Assembly (NCBI GenBank): GCA_026391835.1
Contig: JAPLDF010000041.1
Coordinates: 62,001 to 126,000, forward strand
Direction of reading: 5' to 3'
Source of the DNA: Bacteroidota bacterium
GTDB taxonomy: Bacteria; Bacteroidota; Bacteroidia; Bacteroidales; FEN-979
DNA length: 64,000 bases
Below, piece by piece: positions 26,437 through 36,387 of this stretch (position 1 is its first letter; the number at the start of each line of letters is the position of its first letter). Below the pieces are notes generated by a model, which saw only the letters and a list, made by a program, of their open reading frames with translations, ran no database searches and was not told the DNA's origin. Made by a program: the position numbers and the translations under genes.

Positions 26437-26505
26437 AGGTTTAATGTTTTTATTTTGAAATCCGGTGCAATCCGTTTATTCCAGCTAAATTAAGCATTTT
26501 GCTTA

Positions 26506-28950
26506 TCAAACTCTTGCTGCACGGATAATATCGGCAAAAATTCCGGATGCGGTTACATCCGCGCCGGCACCGGCACCTTTTATAACCAAAGGCTGCTGCA
26601 CATAACGGTTTGTATAAAACAGCACCACATTGTCCTTTCCATACAGATGGAAAAGATCGTGATCCTTGCTGATATGCTGCAGCCCTACCGATGCTTTCCC
26701 ATTCTCAAGGCTGGCAACGAACTTCAGTTTGCAACCCGCTTCACCAGCTTTGCGGTAAAGGGCCAGGAAGTGATCTTCATGTTTCTCCATCTCCCTGTAA
26801 AAACTGGCAACATCGCCAACCATGCATGATTCCGGAAGAAAAGAGGTACTTGCGATCTCCGCCATTTCCATCCTGTATCCTGCTTCGCGTGAAAGGATAA
26901 GGATCTTCCGCATCACATCGGTACCTCCAAGGTCGACACGGGGATCAGGTTCAGCATATCCTTCGTCCTGGGCTCTTTTCACAATCGTTGCAAAGGAAAC
27001 AGTACCATCGTAATTGTTGAATACGAAATTCAGGGTACCGGAAAGCACTGCCAGGATCCTGTTCACCTTGTCTCCGCTGCGCATCAGGTCGTTCAGTGTT
27101 CCGATGATCGGTAAACCGGCGCCGACATTGGTTTCAAACAGGTAGGAGGTATTGTATTCCCGGGCAAGATGTTTCAGCAGTTCAAAGTTCTCGTATGATG
27201 ATGAACTGGCTATTTTGTTGCAGGCCACTACCGCCACACTTTTTCTCAGCAATGATTCATAACACCTGGTCACGGGTTCGCTTGAGGTAACATCCACAAA
27301 CACGGGGTTGCGCAGTTTTCTTTGTTCAATAAATGCGGTGAATTCAGCCAGGTCCATGGGAGTACCCTGCGCCAGCTGTTCATGCCAGTTCTGCAGGCTG
27401 ATCCCATCTTCATCCAGGACCATTTTCCTACTGTTGCACATTCCGACAACCCGCAGTTGCAGGCGCAGGTGATCGAGAAGGTATTGCTGCTGCTCCTGCA
27501 ACTGGGCCATCAACCGGCTGCCAACATTCCCGATACCGGTCACAAAGAGGTTCACCTGTTTGAAAGCCGTTTCGAAAAACTCTTCGTGCAGCACATTGAT
27601 TGCCTTTTTCACATCAGCGGTGCTGATAACTGCCGAAATGTTTTTTTCGGAAGACCCCTGCGCAATGGCACGGATGTTTACACTGTTGCGCCCCAGCGCC
27701 CCAAACATTTTCCCACTGATACCTGTGTGGTTTTTCATATTATCGCCAACAAGTGCAATGATGGAAAGCCCGGTTTCAAGTTGCAGCGGTTCAACTTTCC
27801 CGGCAAGGATCTCATTGGCAAACTCCTCATCCACCGCATTCCTGGCCCTGGCGGCATTTACTTCGTCAATTGCCGCACATATCGAATGTTCCGAAGAACT
27901 TTGGGTAATCAGGATGACATTGATTTTCTCTTCTGAAAGTGCCCCGAACAACCGTCTCGAAAAGCCCGGGATTCCAACCATGCCGCTGCCTTCAAGGCTG
28001 ATGAATGCCATTTTCCCGACACTTGAGATACCCCTTGCCGTGTTTTTATTTTCCATTACGCTGCTTTCGATCAGTGTGCCATAATCGTCGGGCGAAAACG
28101 TGTTTTTTATCCAGACCGGGATTTCCTTTTTCATTACAGGCTGGATGGTTGGCGGGTAGATCACCCGTGCACCGAAATGTGAAAGTTCCATGGCCTCTTT
28201 GTAAGAAATGTACGGGATTGCCTTTGCGTTTGGCACCAGCCGCGGATCGGCAGTCATCATACCGCTGACATCGGTCCATATTTCAAGCACTGTTGCATCT
28301 GTGGCGGCTGCAATGATGGCAGCCGAATAGTCCGAACCACCACGCCCGAGCGTTGTAGTCACACCATTTGCATCCGAAGCAATAAAACCGGGAATGATAT
28401 AGAGGTGCGACGGCCTTTGGGCAAGATAGTCACCAAGCAATGCTGTGATGACATCAAAGTCAGGTGCTGCAAAGCCAAACGTCGAATCGGTATGAATAAT
28501 TTCCCGGGCATCAAGCCATCGGTTACTGATCAGGAGCGCATCAAATGCTGCAGAAACGATCATGGACGAAAGCAATTCGCCATAACTGACAATGTTGTCC
28601 TGCGTGCGGGGAGAAAGTTCCCTGAGCAAAAAAACAGCCTCACAGATACTTTCGAGTTCACTGCATTTTTCCTTTACCAGTTCAGGCAAGCTGTCCTGCC
28701 GGCCGGCCGGGATCAGGTCCTGTACAGCCACGTGATGCCGGACGCAGAATTGCCTTAGTTTTTCCTTATATGCCAAATCGTGCGCTGCAGCAAGCCTGCC
28801 TGCATCAATCAGCATATCGGTGGCACCTCCCAGTGCCGAAACCACTACGATTGTCTGATCCTTCAGGCATGCTTTCCGGACAATGCCAATTACTTTACTG
28901 ATATTTTCGGAATTGGCAACCGAAGTACCTCCAAATTTTAATACCTGCAT
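26506..28950 (-). CDS. thrA: Bifunctional aspartokinase/homoserine dehydrogenase
   Basis: 814 residues, matching the fused enzyme. The aspartokinase domain opens with KFGGTSVANSENI and has GRGGSDYSAA near residue 212; two ACT-like regulatory segments follow (about 310-460). The homoserine dehydrogenase half starts with GIGNVGSR near residue 470 and ends near VIKGAGAGADVTASG. It catalyses the first and third steps from aspartate to threonine and methionine; ACT domains suggest feedback control by threonine (family knowledge). No thrB or thrC follows in this window, and no threonine leader peptide was seen upstream. Confidence 0.97.
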   Translation of the reverse strand: MQVLKFGGTSVANSENISKVIGIVRKACLKDQTIVVVSALGGATDMLIDAGRLAAAHDLAYKEKLRQFCVRHHVAVQDLIPAGRQDSLPELVKEKCSELESICEAVFLLRELSPRTQDNIVSYGELLSSMIVSAAFDALLISNRWLDAREIIHTDSTFGFAAPDFDVITALLGDYLAQRPSHLYIIPGFIASDANGVTTTLGRGGSDYSAAIIAAATDATVLEIWTDVSGMMTADPRLVPNAKAIPYISYKEAMELSHFGARVIYPPTIQPVMKKEIPVWIKNTFSPDDYGTLIESSVMENKNTARGISSVGKMAFISLEGSGMVGIPGFSRRLFGALSEEKINVILITQSSSEHSICAAIDEVNAARARNAVDEEFANEILAGKVEPLQLETGLSIIALVGDNMKNHTGISGKMFGALGRNSVNIRAIAQGSSEKNISAVISTADVKKAINVLHEEFFETAFKQVNLFVTGIGNVGSRLMAQLQEQQQYLLDHLRLQLRVVGMCNSRKMVLDEDGISLQNWHEQLAQGTPMDLAEFTAFIEQRKLRNPVFVDVTSSEPVTRCYESLLRKSVAVVACNKIASSSSYENFELLKHLAREYNTSYLFETNVGAGLPIIGTLNDLMRSGDKVNRILAVLSGTLNFVFNNYDGTVSFATIVKRAQDEGYAEPDPRVDLGGTDVMRKILILSREAGYRMEMAEIASTSFLPESCMVGDVASFYREMEKHEDHFLALYRKAGEAGCKLKFVASLENGKASVGLQHISKDHDLFHLYGKDNVVLFYTNRYVQQPLVIKGAGAGADVTASGIFADIIRAARV

Positions 28951-28973
28951 ATTTATGAGACTGAAATGAGATA

Positions 28974-28981
28974 CAAATATA
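28974..28981 (-). promoter_or_regulatory. Possible -7 box for thrA
   Basis: The minus strand reads TATATTTG, matching TAnnTTTG, 23 bases before the thrA start codon. No clear TTTG is found 19-21 bases upstream. The divergent 292-base spacer (28951-29242) otherwise holds only A/T-rich sequence. Confidence 0.4.
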
Positions 28982-29242
28982 GAAATATTAATATGTGTCT
29001 GAAAAATCTTCCGCCAATGATCCTCCGGGATGTACGTTTATATTTGCAAAAACGCATGTCCGATATCGGAAACAGGCATATACAGATAATCCTATATATT
29101 CTTTTTTAGTATTTTACACATTTTTGCCTTATGTAAATGATCAGGTAACAGGACAATATATAAAAATAATATTTCCTTTACTTTCATCGGTTTTTATTAA
29201 ATTTAATGCCCAATACACGCATGGTCCTATACCTTTCTGCCA

Positions 29243-32173
29243 ATGAAAACTCTCATGATGTGCATGTTGCTGGCCATCGGGATGGCCTTCGCCCAGAACC
29301 AAAGAAAAACCGACAGTCTTGAAAAGCAACTGACCTGCAGGATCCCTGACACTACAAGGTGCCGCATCATGAGTATCCTGTGCGAGGAGTATATGCGGAT
29401 CGACAAGAAAAAAGCGCGCTATTACAATAACCAGTCAATGCTATTGTCTGTTTCCTGTGGGTATAAAAGAGGTATTGCATCCGGATTTTATGATAAGGCC
29501 ATCCTGATGAAATATATGGGCAGGAACGACAGTGCAATTAAGTTGCTGAAAACCTCGGGCACATTGTATCTTCAGTTGCCGGATACCCTGAACTACCTTA
29601 ATTGCCGCGCCGAAACCGGCGCAGTCTGCCTGGCCGGCCAGGATTACCAGCAGGCCATGGAATGTTTTCTTGAAGCCGAAAAAGGGTATGCACGGATCAA
29701 ATCACGCCAGAACCTTGCAAGAATTTACAGCCAGCTGGGCAGTTTGTATAAAGCTCAAAAACTGACGGATGAGGCATTGAAATATCATCAGAGATCTCTC
29801 ATGATCAATAAGGAGCTCAACTTTAAACTGGGCATTTCGGTCAACCTGAACAATATCGGGAATATTTTTGATGAGAGGAAAAACTATGACAGCGCCCGAT
29901 ATTATTACCACAAAGCCCTGGAAATAAAAGAATTGCTCAAGGACAACCTTGGAATTGCCAGGACCCTCAACAACCTCGGGATGGTTTTCCTGAACATGGG
30001 GGATGTGAAAAATGCGCTGCAGTATCACCTCAAAGCGCTTGTAATCAACCAGGAGGCGAACAATAAAAAGGACCTGGCCATCAACTATGCCAACCTGGGG
30101 TATGATTACCTGAAGGCCAATGAATTTCCCAGGGCGGCATACAATGCATCCCAGAGTCTGAAACTGGCGACCGACATCCATGATCTTACCTTGTTGAGTG
30201 AATCATATAAGATACTGAACGAAGCCGCAGCAGGGACTGGTGAATATAAAAAGGCGCTCAGGTATTACCAGTTGCACAAGCAGTATTATGACAGTGTTAT
30301 AAATGAAAAGAACCGGAATGCGATTGCAGAAATCAGGGCCAGGTATGATGTGGTCAAAAACGAAACAATGATCGCTGAACTGAACTCCTTAAAAAAGGAC
30401 CAGGAACTCAGGATGGAAACCATCAAAGCGAACAGGAACCTATATCTGAGCCTGCTTATTGGAGTCATGTTCATTTTGCTGGCATTTTATATGTGGATCC
30501 GCAGCAGGAAAAAGATTGAGCTGCACCTGCAGGAAGTAAACCATGTGAAATCGAAGTTTTTTGCAAACCTTTCACACGAGTTCCGCACGCCCCTGTCATT
30601 GATGCTGGGCCCGGTTGAAAAACTGCTCGAAAATGCAGATGCTGAAGAGCGCGTGTTGCTGGAAATTATCAGGCGGAATGCAAAGCGGGTGCTTACACTC
30701 GACGAACAACTGCTCGAACTTACCCGCCTTGAAACCGGCAACCATAAACTAAAACTCACCCAAGGGGAGATTTCGCTCGTCATAAAAGGTATTGCAGGGT
30801 CTTTCCAGTCGCTGGCAGAACGAAAAAGCATCAACTATACCTGCGAAATTCTGCTGAATGACACCACCGCAATATTTGATGCCGATATTCTTGAAAAGGT
30901 GATCAATAACCTTCTTTCGAATGCGTTCAAATATACACCAGGGGGTGGAAACATCTCTGTCAGTGCAACGTTTGTCAATTCCAGCGATGTCTCCGGGATG
31001 AAAGTTTTCCAAAAGAAAATTCGCAGCCGGTATATCCGGATCGATATTCAGGACAGCGGCATTGGCATCCCGGAGAAGTACCATGATAAAATATTTGACC
31101 GGTTTTTCCAGATATCAGACGGTAAGGAATATGGCCGTGAAGGCACAGGCATCGGCCTTGCGCTCACAAAGGAACTTGTCGAACTCAGTCACGGAGTGAT
31201 AACATTGAACAGCCGGGAGGGGCAGGGAAGCCTGTTCACCGTATTTCTCCCGGTTGAAAAGGAAGTATTTTCCCCGAACGACACAGCAGAGATCACTGCT
31301 TACAAAGAAACGCCCGCAATGGCACTTCAACCGACAGTTTATCAAGGCCATTCGCCTGTTAAACCGCCGCATGATCCCATTGAAAAAACGGGGGAACAAA
31401 CAGTTGCGCAGGTCCTTGTCGTTGAAGATAATCCGGATATGCGCAGGTATCTGAGGGTGCTGTTATCAGGTATTTATAGCGTGGCTGAAGCCGCAGAAGG
31501 AGCTGAAGGGTTCAGAATGGCCTGTGAAAACCATCCCGACCTGATCATCACAGACCTGATGATGCCTGGCATTGACGGAATGGAGTTTTGTGCAAAAATC
31601 AAGGGCGAAGTATGCACAAGTCATATCCCGCTGATCATGCTTACTGCGCTGGCATCCACCGAAGATAAAATTACGGGGCTTGAGACAGGTGCGGATGATT
31701 ATATCGGCAAGCCGTTCAGTAATTCAGAATTGCTGGCCAGGATCAGGAACCTGATATCCCAGCGTGAACATTTGCGCAATTTGTTCTGCACCGAGATGAG
31801 GCTTCAGCCGGGCGATGTAACCGTAACACCTGTAGATGAGCGATTTTTGCAACGGCTTATCAAATCGATCGAGGATCATATCGAGAACCCTGAAATCGAT
31901 ATCGATTTTCTTACAAAGAGCGCCAGCATGAGCCGGTCGCGACTTCATATGAAACTGAAAGCACTCACAGGCATGTCGGCAACCGGATTTGTCAAAATAA
32001 TCCGGCTTAAGCGGGCAGTCAACCTCATGGATCAGCATTACGGCAACGTTTCCGAAATTGCTTATGCCGTAGGGTTTACCAATCTGTCATACTTTACAAA
32101 ATGTTTCCGGGAGGTTTATGGTGAGTTGCCATCCGATTATTTAAAAAAACGGATGATCGGTTGCAGCACGTAA
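29243..32173 (+). CDS. Hybrid two-component sensor/AraC regulator with TPR sensor
   Basis: 976 residues. Order: signal peptide (MKTLMMCMLLAIGMAFAQ), tetratricopeptide repeats over about 60-340 with typical A-x-x-Y-H-x-A-L spacing, a coiled segment, a membrane helix at about 398-416, HisKA with phospho-acceptor His445 in NLSHEFRTPLS, ATPase domain with DSGIGIP and GTGIGLALTKEL, a receiver domain with Asp771 in LIITDLMMPG, and a C-terminal AraC-type helix-turn-helix (about 870-970). This is the hybrid two-component layout common in Bacteroidota, but with TPRs instead of the usual beta-propeller sensor. It would bind DNA while membrane-anchored. The S74 repeat proteins downstream are candidate targets. 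Confidence 0.93.
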   Translation: MKTLMMCMLLAIGMAFAQNQRKTDSLEKQLTCRIPDTTRCRIMSILCEEYMRIDKKKARYYNNQSMLLSVSCGYKRGIASGFYDKAILMKYMGRNDSAIKLLKTSGTLYLQLPDTLNYLNCRAETGAVCLAGQDYQQAMECFLEAEKGYARIKSRQNLARIYSQLGSLYKAQKLTDEALKYHQRSLMINKELNFKLGISVNLNNIGNIFDERKNYDSARYYYHKALEIKELLKDNLGIARTLNNLGMVFLNMGDVKNALQYHLKALVINQEANNKKDLAINYANLGYDYLKANEFPRAAYNASQSLKLATDIHDLTLLSESYKILNEAAAGTGEYKKALRYYQLHKQYYDSVINEKNRNAIAEIRARYDVVKNETMIAELNSLKKDQELRMETIKANRNLYLSLLIGVMFILLAFYMWIRSRKKIELHLQEVNHVKSKFFANLSHEFRTPLSLMLGPVEKLLENADAEERVLLEIIRRNAKRVLTLDEQLLELTRLETGNHKLKLTQGEISLVIKGIAGSFQSLAERKSINYTCEILLNDTTAIFDADILEKVINNLLSNAFKYTPGGGNISVSATFVNSSDVSGMKVFQKKIRSRYIRIDIQDSGIGIPEKYHDKIFDRFFQISDGKEYGREGTGIGLALTKELVELSHGVITLNSREGQGSLFTVFLPVEKEVFSPNDTAEITAYKETPAMALQPTVYQGHSPVKPPHDPIEKTGEQTVAQVLVVEDNPDMRRYLRVLLSGIYSVAEAAEGAEGFRMACENHPDLIITDLMMPGIDGMEFCAKIKGEVCTSHIPLIMLTALASTEDKITGLETGADDYIGKPFSNSELLARIRNLISQREHLRNLFCTEMRLQPGDVTVTPVDERFLQRLIKSIEDHIENPEIDIDFLTKSASMSRSRLHMKLKALTGMSATGFVKIIRLKRAVNLMDQHYGNVSEIAYAVGFTNLSYFTKCFREVYGELPSDYLKKRMIGCST

Positions 32174-32331
32174 ACCGTGAATCATTTAATTCCATCCTGT
32201 TCGCCTGTTTCAGGTTATATGCTGACTCCCTGCTTCCCTCCCATTCATTGACAGTGTAGTATCATTAATTCAAAAAGACATTTGTGTTAAAAGTTAGCAC
32301 ATGCTTGTTAACACATGCGCTGCGATTGATA

Positions 32332-32339
32332 TAATTTTG
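32332..32339 (+). promoter_or_regulatory. Possible -7 box for the first S74 repeat protein
   Basis: TAATTTTG fits TAnnTTTG and lies about 90 bases before the start codon. A direct repeat of CACATGC (32298-32304 and 32312-32318) lies just upstream and could be a regulator site. The -33 box is not clear. Confidence 0.35.
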
Positions 32340-32428
32340 GCACTTGTGTTCATGTCAGGTATTACATGATTTTTATTTTCGCATCATACCATTACAAATA
32401 TAAATCAGCCACCTTAATTTACGACAAA

Positions 32429-34825
32429 ATGAAAACCATGAAAAAAGTTTACATGTTCATCATTCTGATGATTGCAGTGATTTCGCCGGCACTATCACAG
32501 GTAGCGGTCAACACAGATGCATCACTGCCCGATGCCAGCGCAATGCTGGATGTTCAAAGCACCTCAAGGGGATTTCTTGTTCCCCGTATGACTGACACGC
32601 AACGGATCGGGATATCCAGTCCTGCCATCGGACTGATGGTTTACCAACTCAACGGAATCACGGGGTACTATTATTACAACGGCACCGCATGGTTACTGCT
32701 CAATGCAGGAGCATTGCCGGCAGGTACCGGCGGGCAGACCCTCAGGCATGACGGCACCGGGTGGATTGCCAACAGCCTCCTGTTCAACAATGGCACCAGT
32801 GTCGGGATTGGCACAACCGCTCCGGCTTTCAAACTCGAGGTTACCGGCGCAGATGCAAGCTTCAACGGGATCCGTGTAGGACGGGGAGGCGGCAACGGTG
32901 GGTCAAATACCGCTGTCGGCTTTGAAGCCATGAATCTCAGCACAAATACAGGTGATTATAACTGCGCCAACGGATACCGGGTGCTTAAAAATATCAGCTC
33001 GGGTGATAACAATACCGGGCTGGGCTACGCAGCGCTGATGAGCCTGACTAAAGGAACAGGTAATACAGCCATCGGATTTAAAACGTTATACAATGATACC
33101 AATGGGAATCACAATACAGCCCTTGGGTATGCATCATTATACTTTAACCGCTCCGGTGATTTTAATACCGCCGGCGGCTTGCGGGCACTGTATAACAATA
33201 CCGAAGGATATTCCAATGTTGCCCTGGGTGCGCATGCTTTGTATTTAAGCACCGACCGGAGTAACCTTGTCGCCATTGGCGATTCCGCGCTTTATAACAA
33301 CGGGTTTGGCGCCACCGGGAGTACCTATGGGTCAGCCAATACAGCAATTGGTTCTAAAAGTTTGTATACCAACACAACAGGGTATCAAAATACGGCGACC
33401 GGTTACCAGGCCTTATATTCAAACACGACCGGAAGGCATAACAATGCGTCTGGATATCAGGCACTTTATACCAATTCAACCGGGTTTGACAACACGGCAT
33501 ACGGCTACACGGCACTGTATTCAGGCAATGGTTTAAATAACACGGCTGTTGGAAGCGCAGCGTTAAATAACAATACCGGCAGCAACAATACCGGAATCGG
33601 GTACTATGTTCTGGGCGACAACCTGGAAGGTTCTTACAATACAGGCAGTGGCAATGAAGCGCTCAGCAACAATACGACCGGTTCTTATAACACGGCAAGT
33701 GGTTACAGGTCACTTCAGTTCAACACCACCGGTTCCAACAATACAGCATATGGCAGTGGCGCTCTTTACAACAATAAAGCAAACAGCCGTGCAACCGCGA
33801 TCGGATACCATGCATTGTATTATGCCAATTCCACAACCACCGGCATTGAGACAAAAAACACAGCTGTAGGATATGAAGCATTAAGGGGCAGTGCCACTCC
33901 TTCAAATAACACGGGCTCTGAAAATACTGCAATCGGTGATATTGCGCTGTTTTCAAATACATCCGGAGATGACAATTCAGCCATGGGATACGATGCTCTC
34001 TACAGCAATACCACAGGATCGAATAATCTTGCCAGCGGGGCATATGCAGCATCGCACAATACAACTGGTCATGACAATACGGCTGTCGGATATCACGCTA
34101 TGAGAGTTAATTCAACAGGCAGTAATAATACGGCCATCGGTTCCGGGGCCCTGGTTGATGGGGTTTTGACTGGCACCAACTCCAGTTACAATACCGCCGT
34201 TGGCTTTTCTGCTGGTTATTATTCCGATTTCAACAATCTTGTAGGTCCAGGGTGTACCATGGTGGGGAGTTATGCAACTACCAATGGCGACAGCTCTACA
34301 TTTATCGGGTATGATGCAGGACCCAAGCCACTAACCTCCGGAACATGTGCTGAAACCAACAACTCTGTTGGCATTGGGAACAACACCAAGGTTAGCGGGA
34401 ACAACCAGGTAAGATTGGGCAATTCAGCCATTCAGACATTTTATTGCCAGGGCGCCTATGTGGGAACGGTGGGTACTACCAACCGTGACCTTTATGCTGA
34501 CAATACCGGGAAAATCGGCTACCTGGCCTCATCTGCAAGGTACAAGGATAATATTCGTGACCTGGACAACCTGCACTGGCTCTATGATCTCAGGCCAGTC
34601 ACGTTTACCTACAAATCCGATCAACGCAATGTCAGGCAATATGGGTTGATCGCGGAAGAGGTGGAAAAAGTCAACCCCGATTTTGTGAGCTACAACGAAG
34701 AAGGAATCCCTGAGACAGTTTCATATTCGGCACTGTTAGCACCCTTGTTAAAGGCAGTCCAGGAGCAAAAGGCACTGATTGAAAAGCTTCAGAAAGAGAT
34801 TGATCAGCTGAAATCTAAAAAGTAG
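32429..34825 (+). CDS. Repeat protein with C-terminal S74 chaperone domain, copy 1
   Basis: About 798 residues from ATG 32429; ATG 32438 gives the same N-terminus as the paralogue at 36388 and may be the true start. Parts: signal peptide (MIAVISPALSQ end), a conserved stretch with LDVQSTSRGFLVPRMT, then about 480 residues of a 17-residue repeat with consensus N-T-A-x-G-Y-x-A-L, which should form a trimeric beta-helix like YadA heads or tail fibres. The C-terminus is a peptidase S74 intramolecular chaperone (SARYKDNIRDLDN, GLIAEEVEKVNPDF) ending in a coiled coil. In known proteins S74 helps trimer folding and then cuts itself off. A surface fibre or adhesin is likely (inference). Confidence 0.85.
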   Translation: MKTMKKVYMFIILMIAVISPALSQVAVNTDASLPDASAMLDVQSTSRGFLVPRMTDTQRIGISSPAIGLMVYQLNGITGYYYYNGTAWLLLNAGALPAGTGGQTLRHDGTGWIANSLLFNNGTSVGIGTTAPAFKLEVTGADASFNGIRVGRGGGNGGSNTAVGFEAMNLSTNTGDYNCANGYRVLKNISSGDNNTGLGYAALMSLTKGTGNTAIGFKTLYNDTNGNHNTALGYASLYFNRSGDFNTAGGLRALYNNTEGYSNVALGAHALYLSTDRSNLVAIGDSALYNNGFGATGSTYGSANTAIGSKSLYTNTTGYQNTATGYQALYSNTTGRHNNASGYQALYTNSTGFDNTAYGYTALYSGNGLNNTAVGSAALNNNTGSNNTGIGYYVLGDNLEGSYNTGSGNEALSNNTTGSYNTASGYRSLQFNTTGSNNTAYGSGALYNNKANSRATAIGYHALYYANSTTTGIETKNTAVGYEALRGSATPSNNTGSENTAIGDIALFSNTSGDDNSAMGYDALYSNTTGSNNLASGAYAASHNTTGHDNTAVGYHAMRVNSTGSNNTAIGSGALVDGVLTGTNSSYNTAVGFSAGYYSDFNNLVGPGCTMVGSYATTNGDSSTFIGYDAGPKPLTSGTCAETNNSVGIGNNTKVSGNNQVRLGNSAIQTFYCQGAYVGTVGTTNRDLYADNTGKIGYLASSARYKDNIRDLDNLHWLYDLRPVTFTYKSDQRNVRQYGLIAEEVEKVNPDFVSYNEEGIPETVSYSALLAPLLKAVQEQKALIEKLQKEIDQLKSKK

Positions 34826-34867
34826 GGTTTGTCCTAAAATTAACTCACAATACAAAAATCGTGATTT

Positions 34868-36328
34868 ATGAAAACGAAACTTATTTACTTCACCTGTTCC
34901 ATTGTGCTGATTTTTCTCATTGGGGTACAGGTATGCGCCCAGACAACCATCACTGGGGGGTCCTGGCTGGTAATCGCTGACGGCGGCAAACTGGTTTCAA
35001 CTAAGAATGTTGTTGTGCAGAACGGAGGCGGAATTTATGGCAATGGCAACAGTTCCCTCATCCTGAAGAAGGACCTGATCAACCAGAATATTGGCAGTAT
35101 CAACTGGATTTCTGTCAATAACGTGGAATTTTCGGGGAGTGAGAATCAGCACATCACCGGAAGAAGCAGTTTTTTTAATGTTGCCGTAAACAATCCTGCC
35201 GGACTGACCCTTGACGGGAATACCTATGTCGAAAATGGGCTGGTCCTGTCCCTTGGCCATTTGATGCTTGAAAACAATGACTTAACCCTGGGACATAATG
35301 GCGTGTTTGGCGGGACACCATCCGTGTCGGCCATGGTTGTTCCGACCGGTACCGGACATCTTTTTAAAAATGTCATGGAGGGTTATTCAACGACCTTTAC
35401 CTTCCCGGTTGGCAGCAACACCGGAACCGCGTCATATTCCCCGGCAACACTGAATTTCACAAGCTTTCCTTTGACATATGCCATCAAACAGGTCGGAATC
35501 AACCTTGCAAATGTAAAATATCCCGACCCGGCGATAACCGGAAATTATCTAAACCGCTACTGGAGCCTGGCAGAATCCGGTTTTACAAGTTTTACCTGTA
35601 ACGCAACCTTTCAGTATGTGCCCGCCGATGTGACAGGAAGCGAAACTGTGTTATCCTGCACCCGCGTGAACCCGTTGCCATGGATTACCTACGGCCTGAC
35701 TGATGCAACAACCCACATGCTTGTGGCTACAGGCATCACATCCTTTGGTTCATACACCGGGTTAAAAAGCACAACAACTCCTGCCAACCAGGAATTAGTC
35801 AATATTAACATTCCCGATGGTGTCTCCAGTTGTTATGATGCTACGCAAACAATAACAGTTGCCGGGAATGGTAAAACATTTATGGTAAACTATGGAGGCA
35901 GCGCCATTCTGGTTGCAGGACAGAAAATTTCCATGCTGCCCGGCACACAGGTTTCGCCTGGCGGTTACCTGCATGGCTATATTGCAGACAATGGCAACTA
36001 TTGTGTCAGTCAGCCTCCTGCTTTGATGAACAGCGTAGCAATGGGAATGGATGCAGTGAGTGTTTTCCGTGGAACAACCGGCGAACACCAGGTCAGGGTA
36101 TACCCGAACCCTGCTTCAGGGATGTTCACCGTTGAAGTTAACGGGAATGACAACACTGGTTTAACTGCGATAGAGATATACAGTATGACCGGTATCAGGC
36201 TGACAAGGGAAAATCTCCATGGAGAACAGAGTCATCTGAGCTCAGTGACCGGTTTCATGCCAGGCCTCTATTTCATCAGGGTTTACACAGAAAACCAGGT
36301 TACAACGGTGAAATTAATTAAAAATTAA
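34868..36328 (+). CDS. Secreted T9SS cargo protein
   Basis: 486 residues. An N-terminal signal peptide (MKTKLIYFTCSIVLIFLIG...CAQ) is followed by beta-rich sequence without a recognised enzyme domain (VVVQNGGGIYGNGNSSLIL and similar). Near residues 315-380 is a module with SSCYDATQTITVAGNG, GGSAILVAGQKISMLPG and GGYLHGYI, shared with the two giant proteins at 40592 and 45827. The last 80 residues (VRVYPNPASGMFTVEV to TTVKLIKN) form a T9SS type A sorting domain, so the protein is exported and held at or released from the cell surface. It sits between the two S74 paralogues, 42 bases after one and 59 before the other. Confidence 0.88.
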   Translation: MKTKLIYFTCSIVLIFLIGVQVCAQTTITGGSWLVIADGGKLVSTKNVVVQNGGGIYGNGNSSLILKKDLINQNIGSINWISVNNVEFSGSENQHITGRSSFFNVAVNNPAGLTLDGNTYVENGLVLSLGHLMLENNDLTLGHNGVFGGTPSVSAMVVPTGTGHLFKNVMEGYSTTFTFPVGSNTGTASYSPATLNFTSFPLTYAIKQVGINLANVKYPDPAITGNYLNRYWSLAESGFTSFTCNATFQYVPADVTGSETVLSCTRVNPLPWITYGLTDATTHMLVATGITSFGSYTGLKSTTTPANQELVNINIPDGVSSCYDATQTITVAGNGKTFMVNYGGSAILVAGQKISMLPGTQVSPGGYLHGYIADNGNYCVSQPPALMNSVAMGMDAVSVFRGTTGEHQVRVYPNPASGMFTVEVNGNDNTGLTAIEIYSMTGIRLTRENLHGEQSHLSSVTGFMPGLYFIRVYTENQVTTVKLIKN

Positions 36329-36387
36329 GTGGCGAACCATCCAATATTAACTCAATCAAACAAATCAACTCTAAAAAGAAGAAGATC

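Noticed and set aside
28995-29246. Open frame of 83 codons on the plus strand between thrA and the hybrid sensor
   Set aside because: A/T-rich and without any recognisable domain or start context; it crosses the start of the sensor gene.
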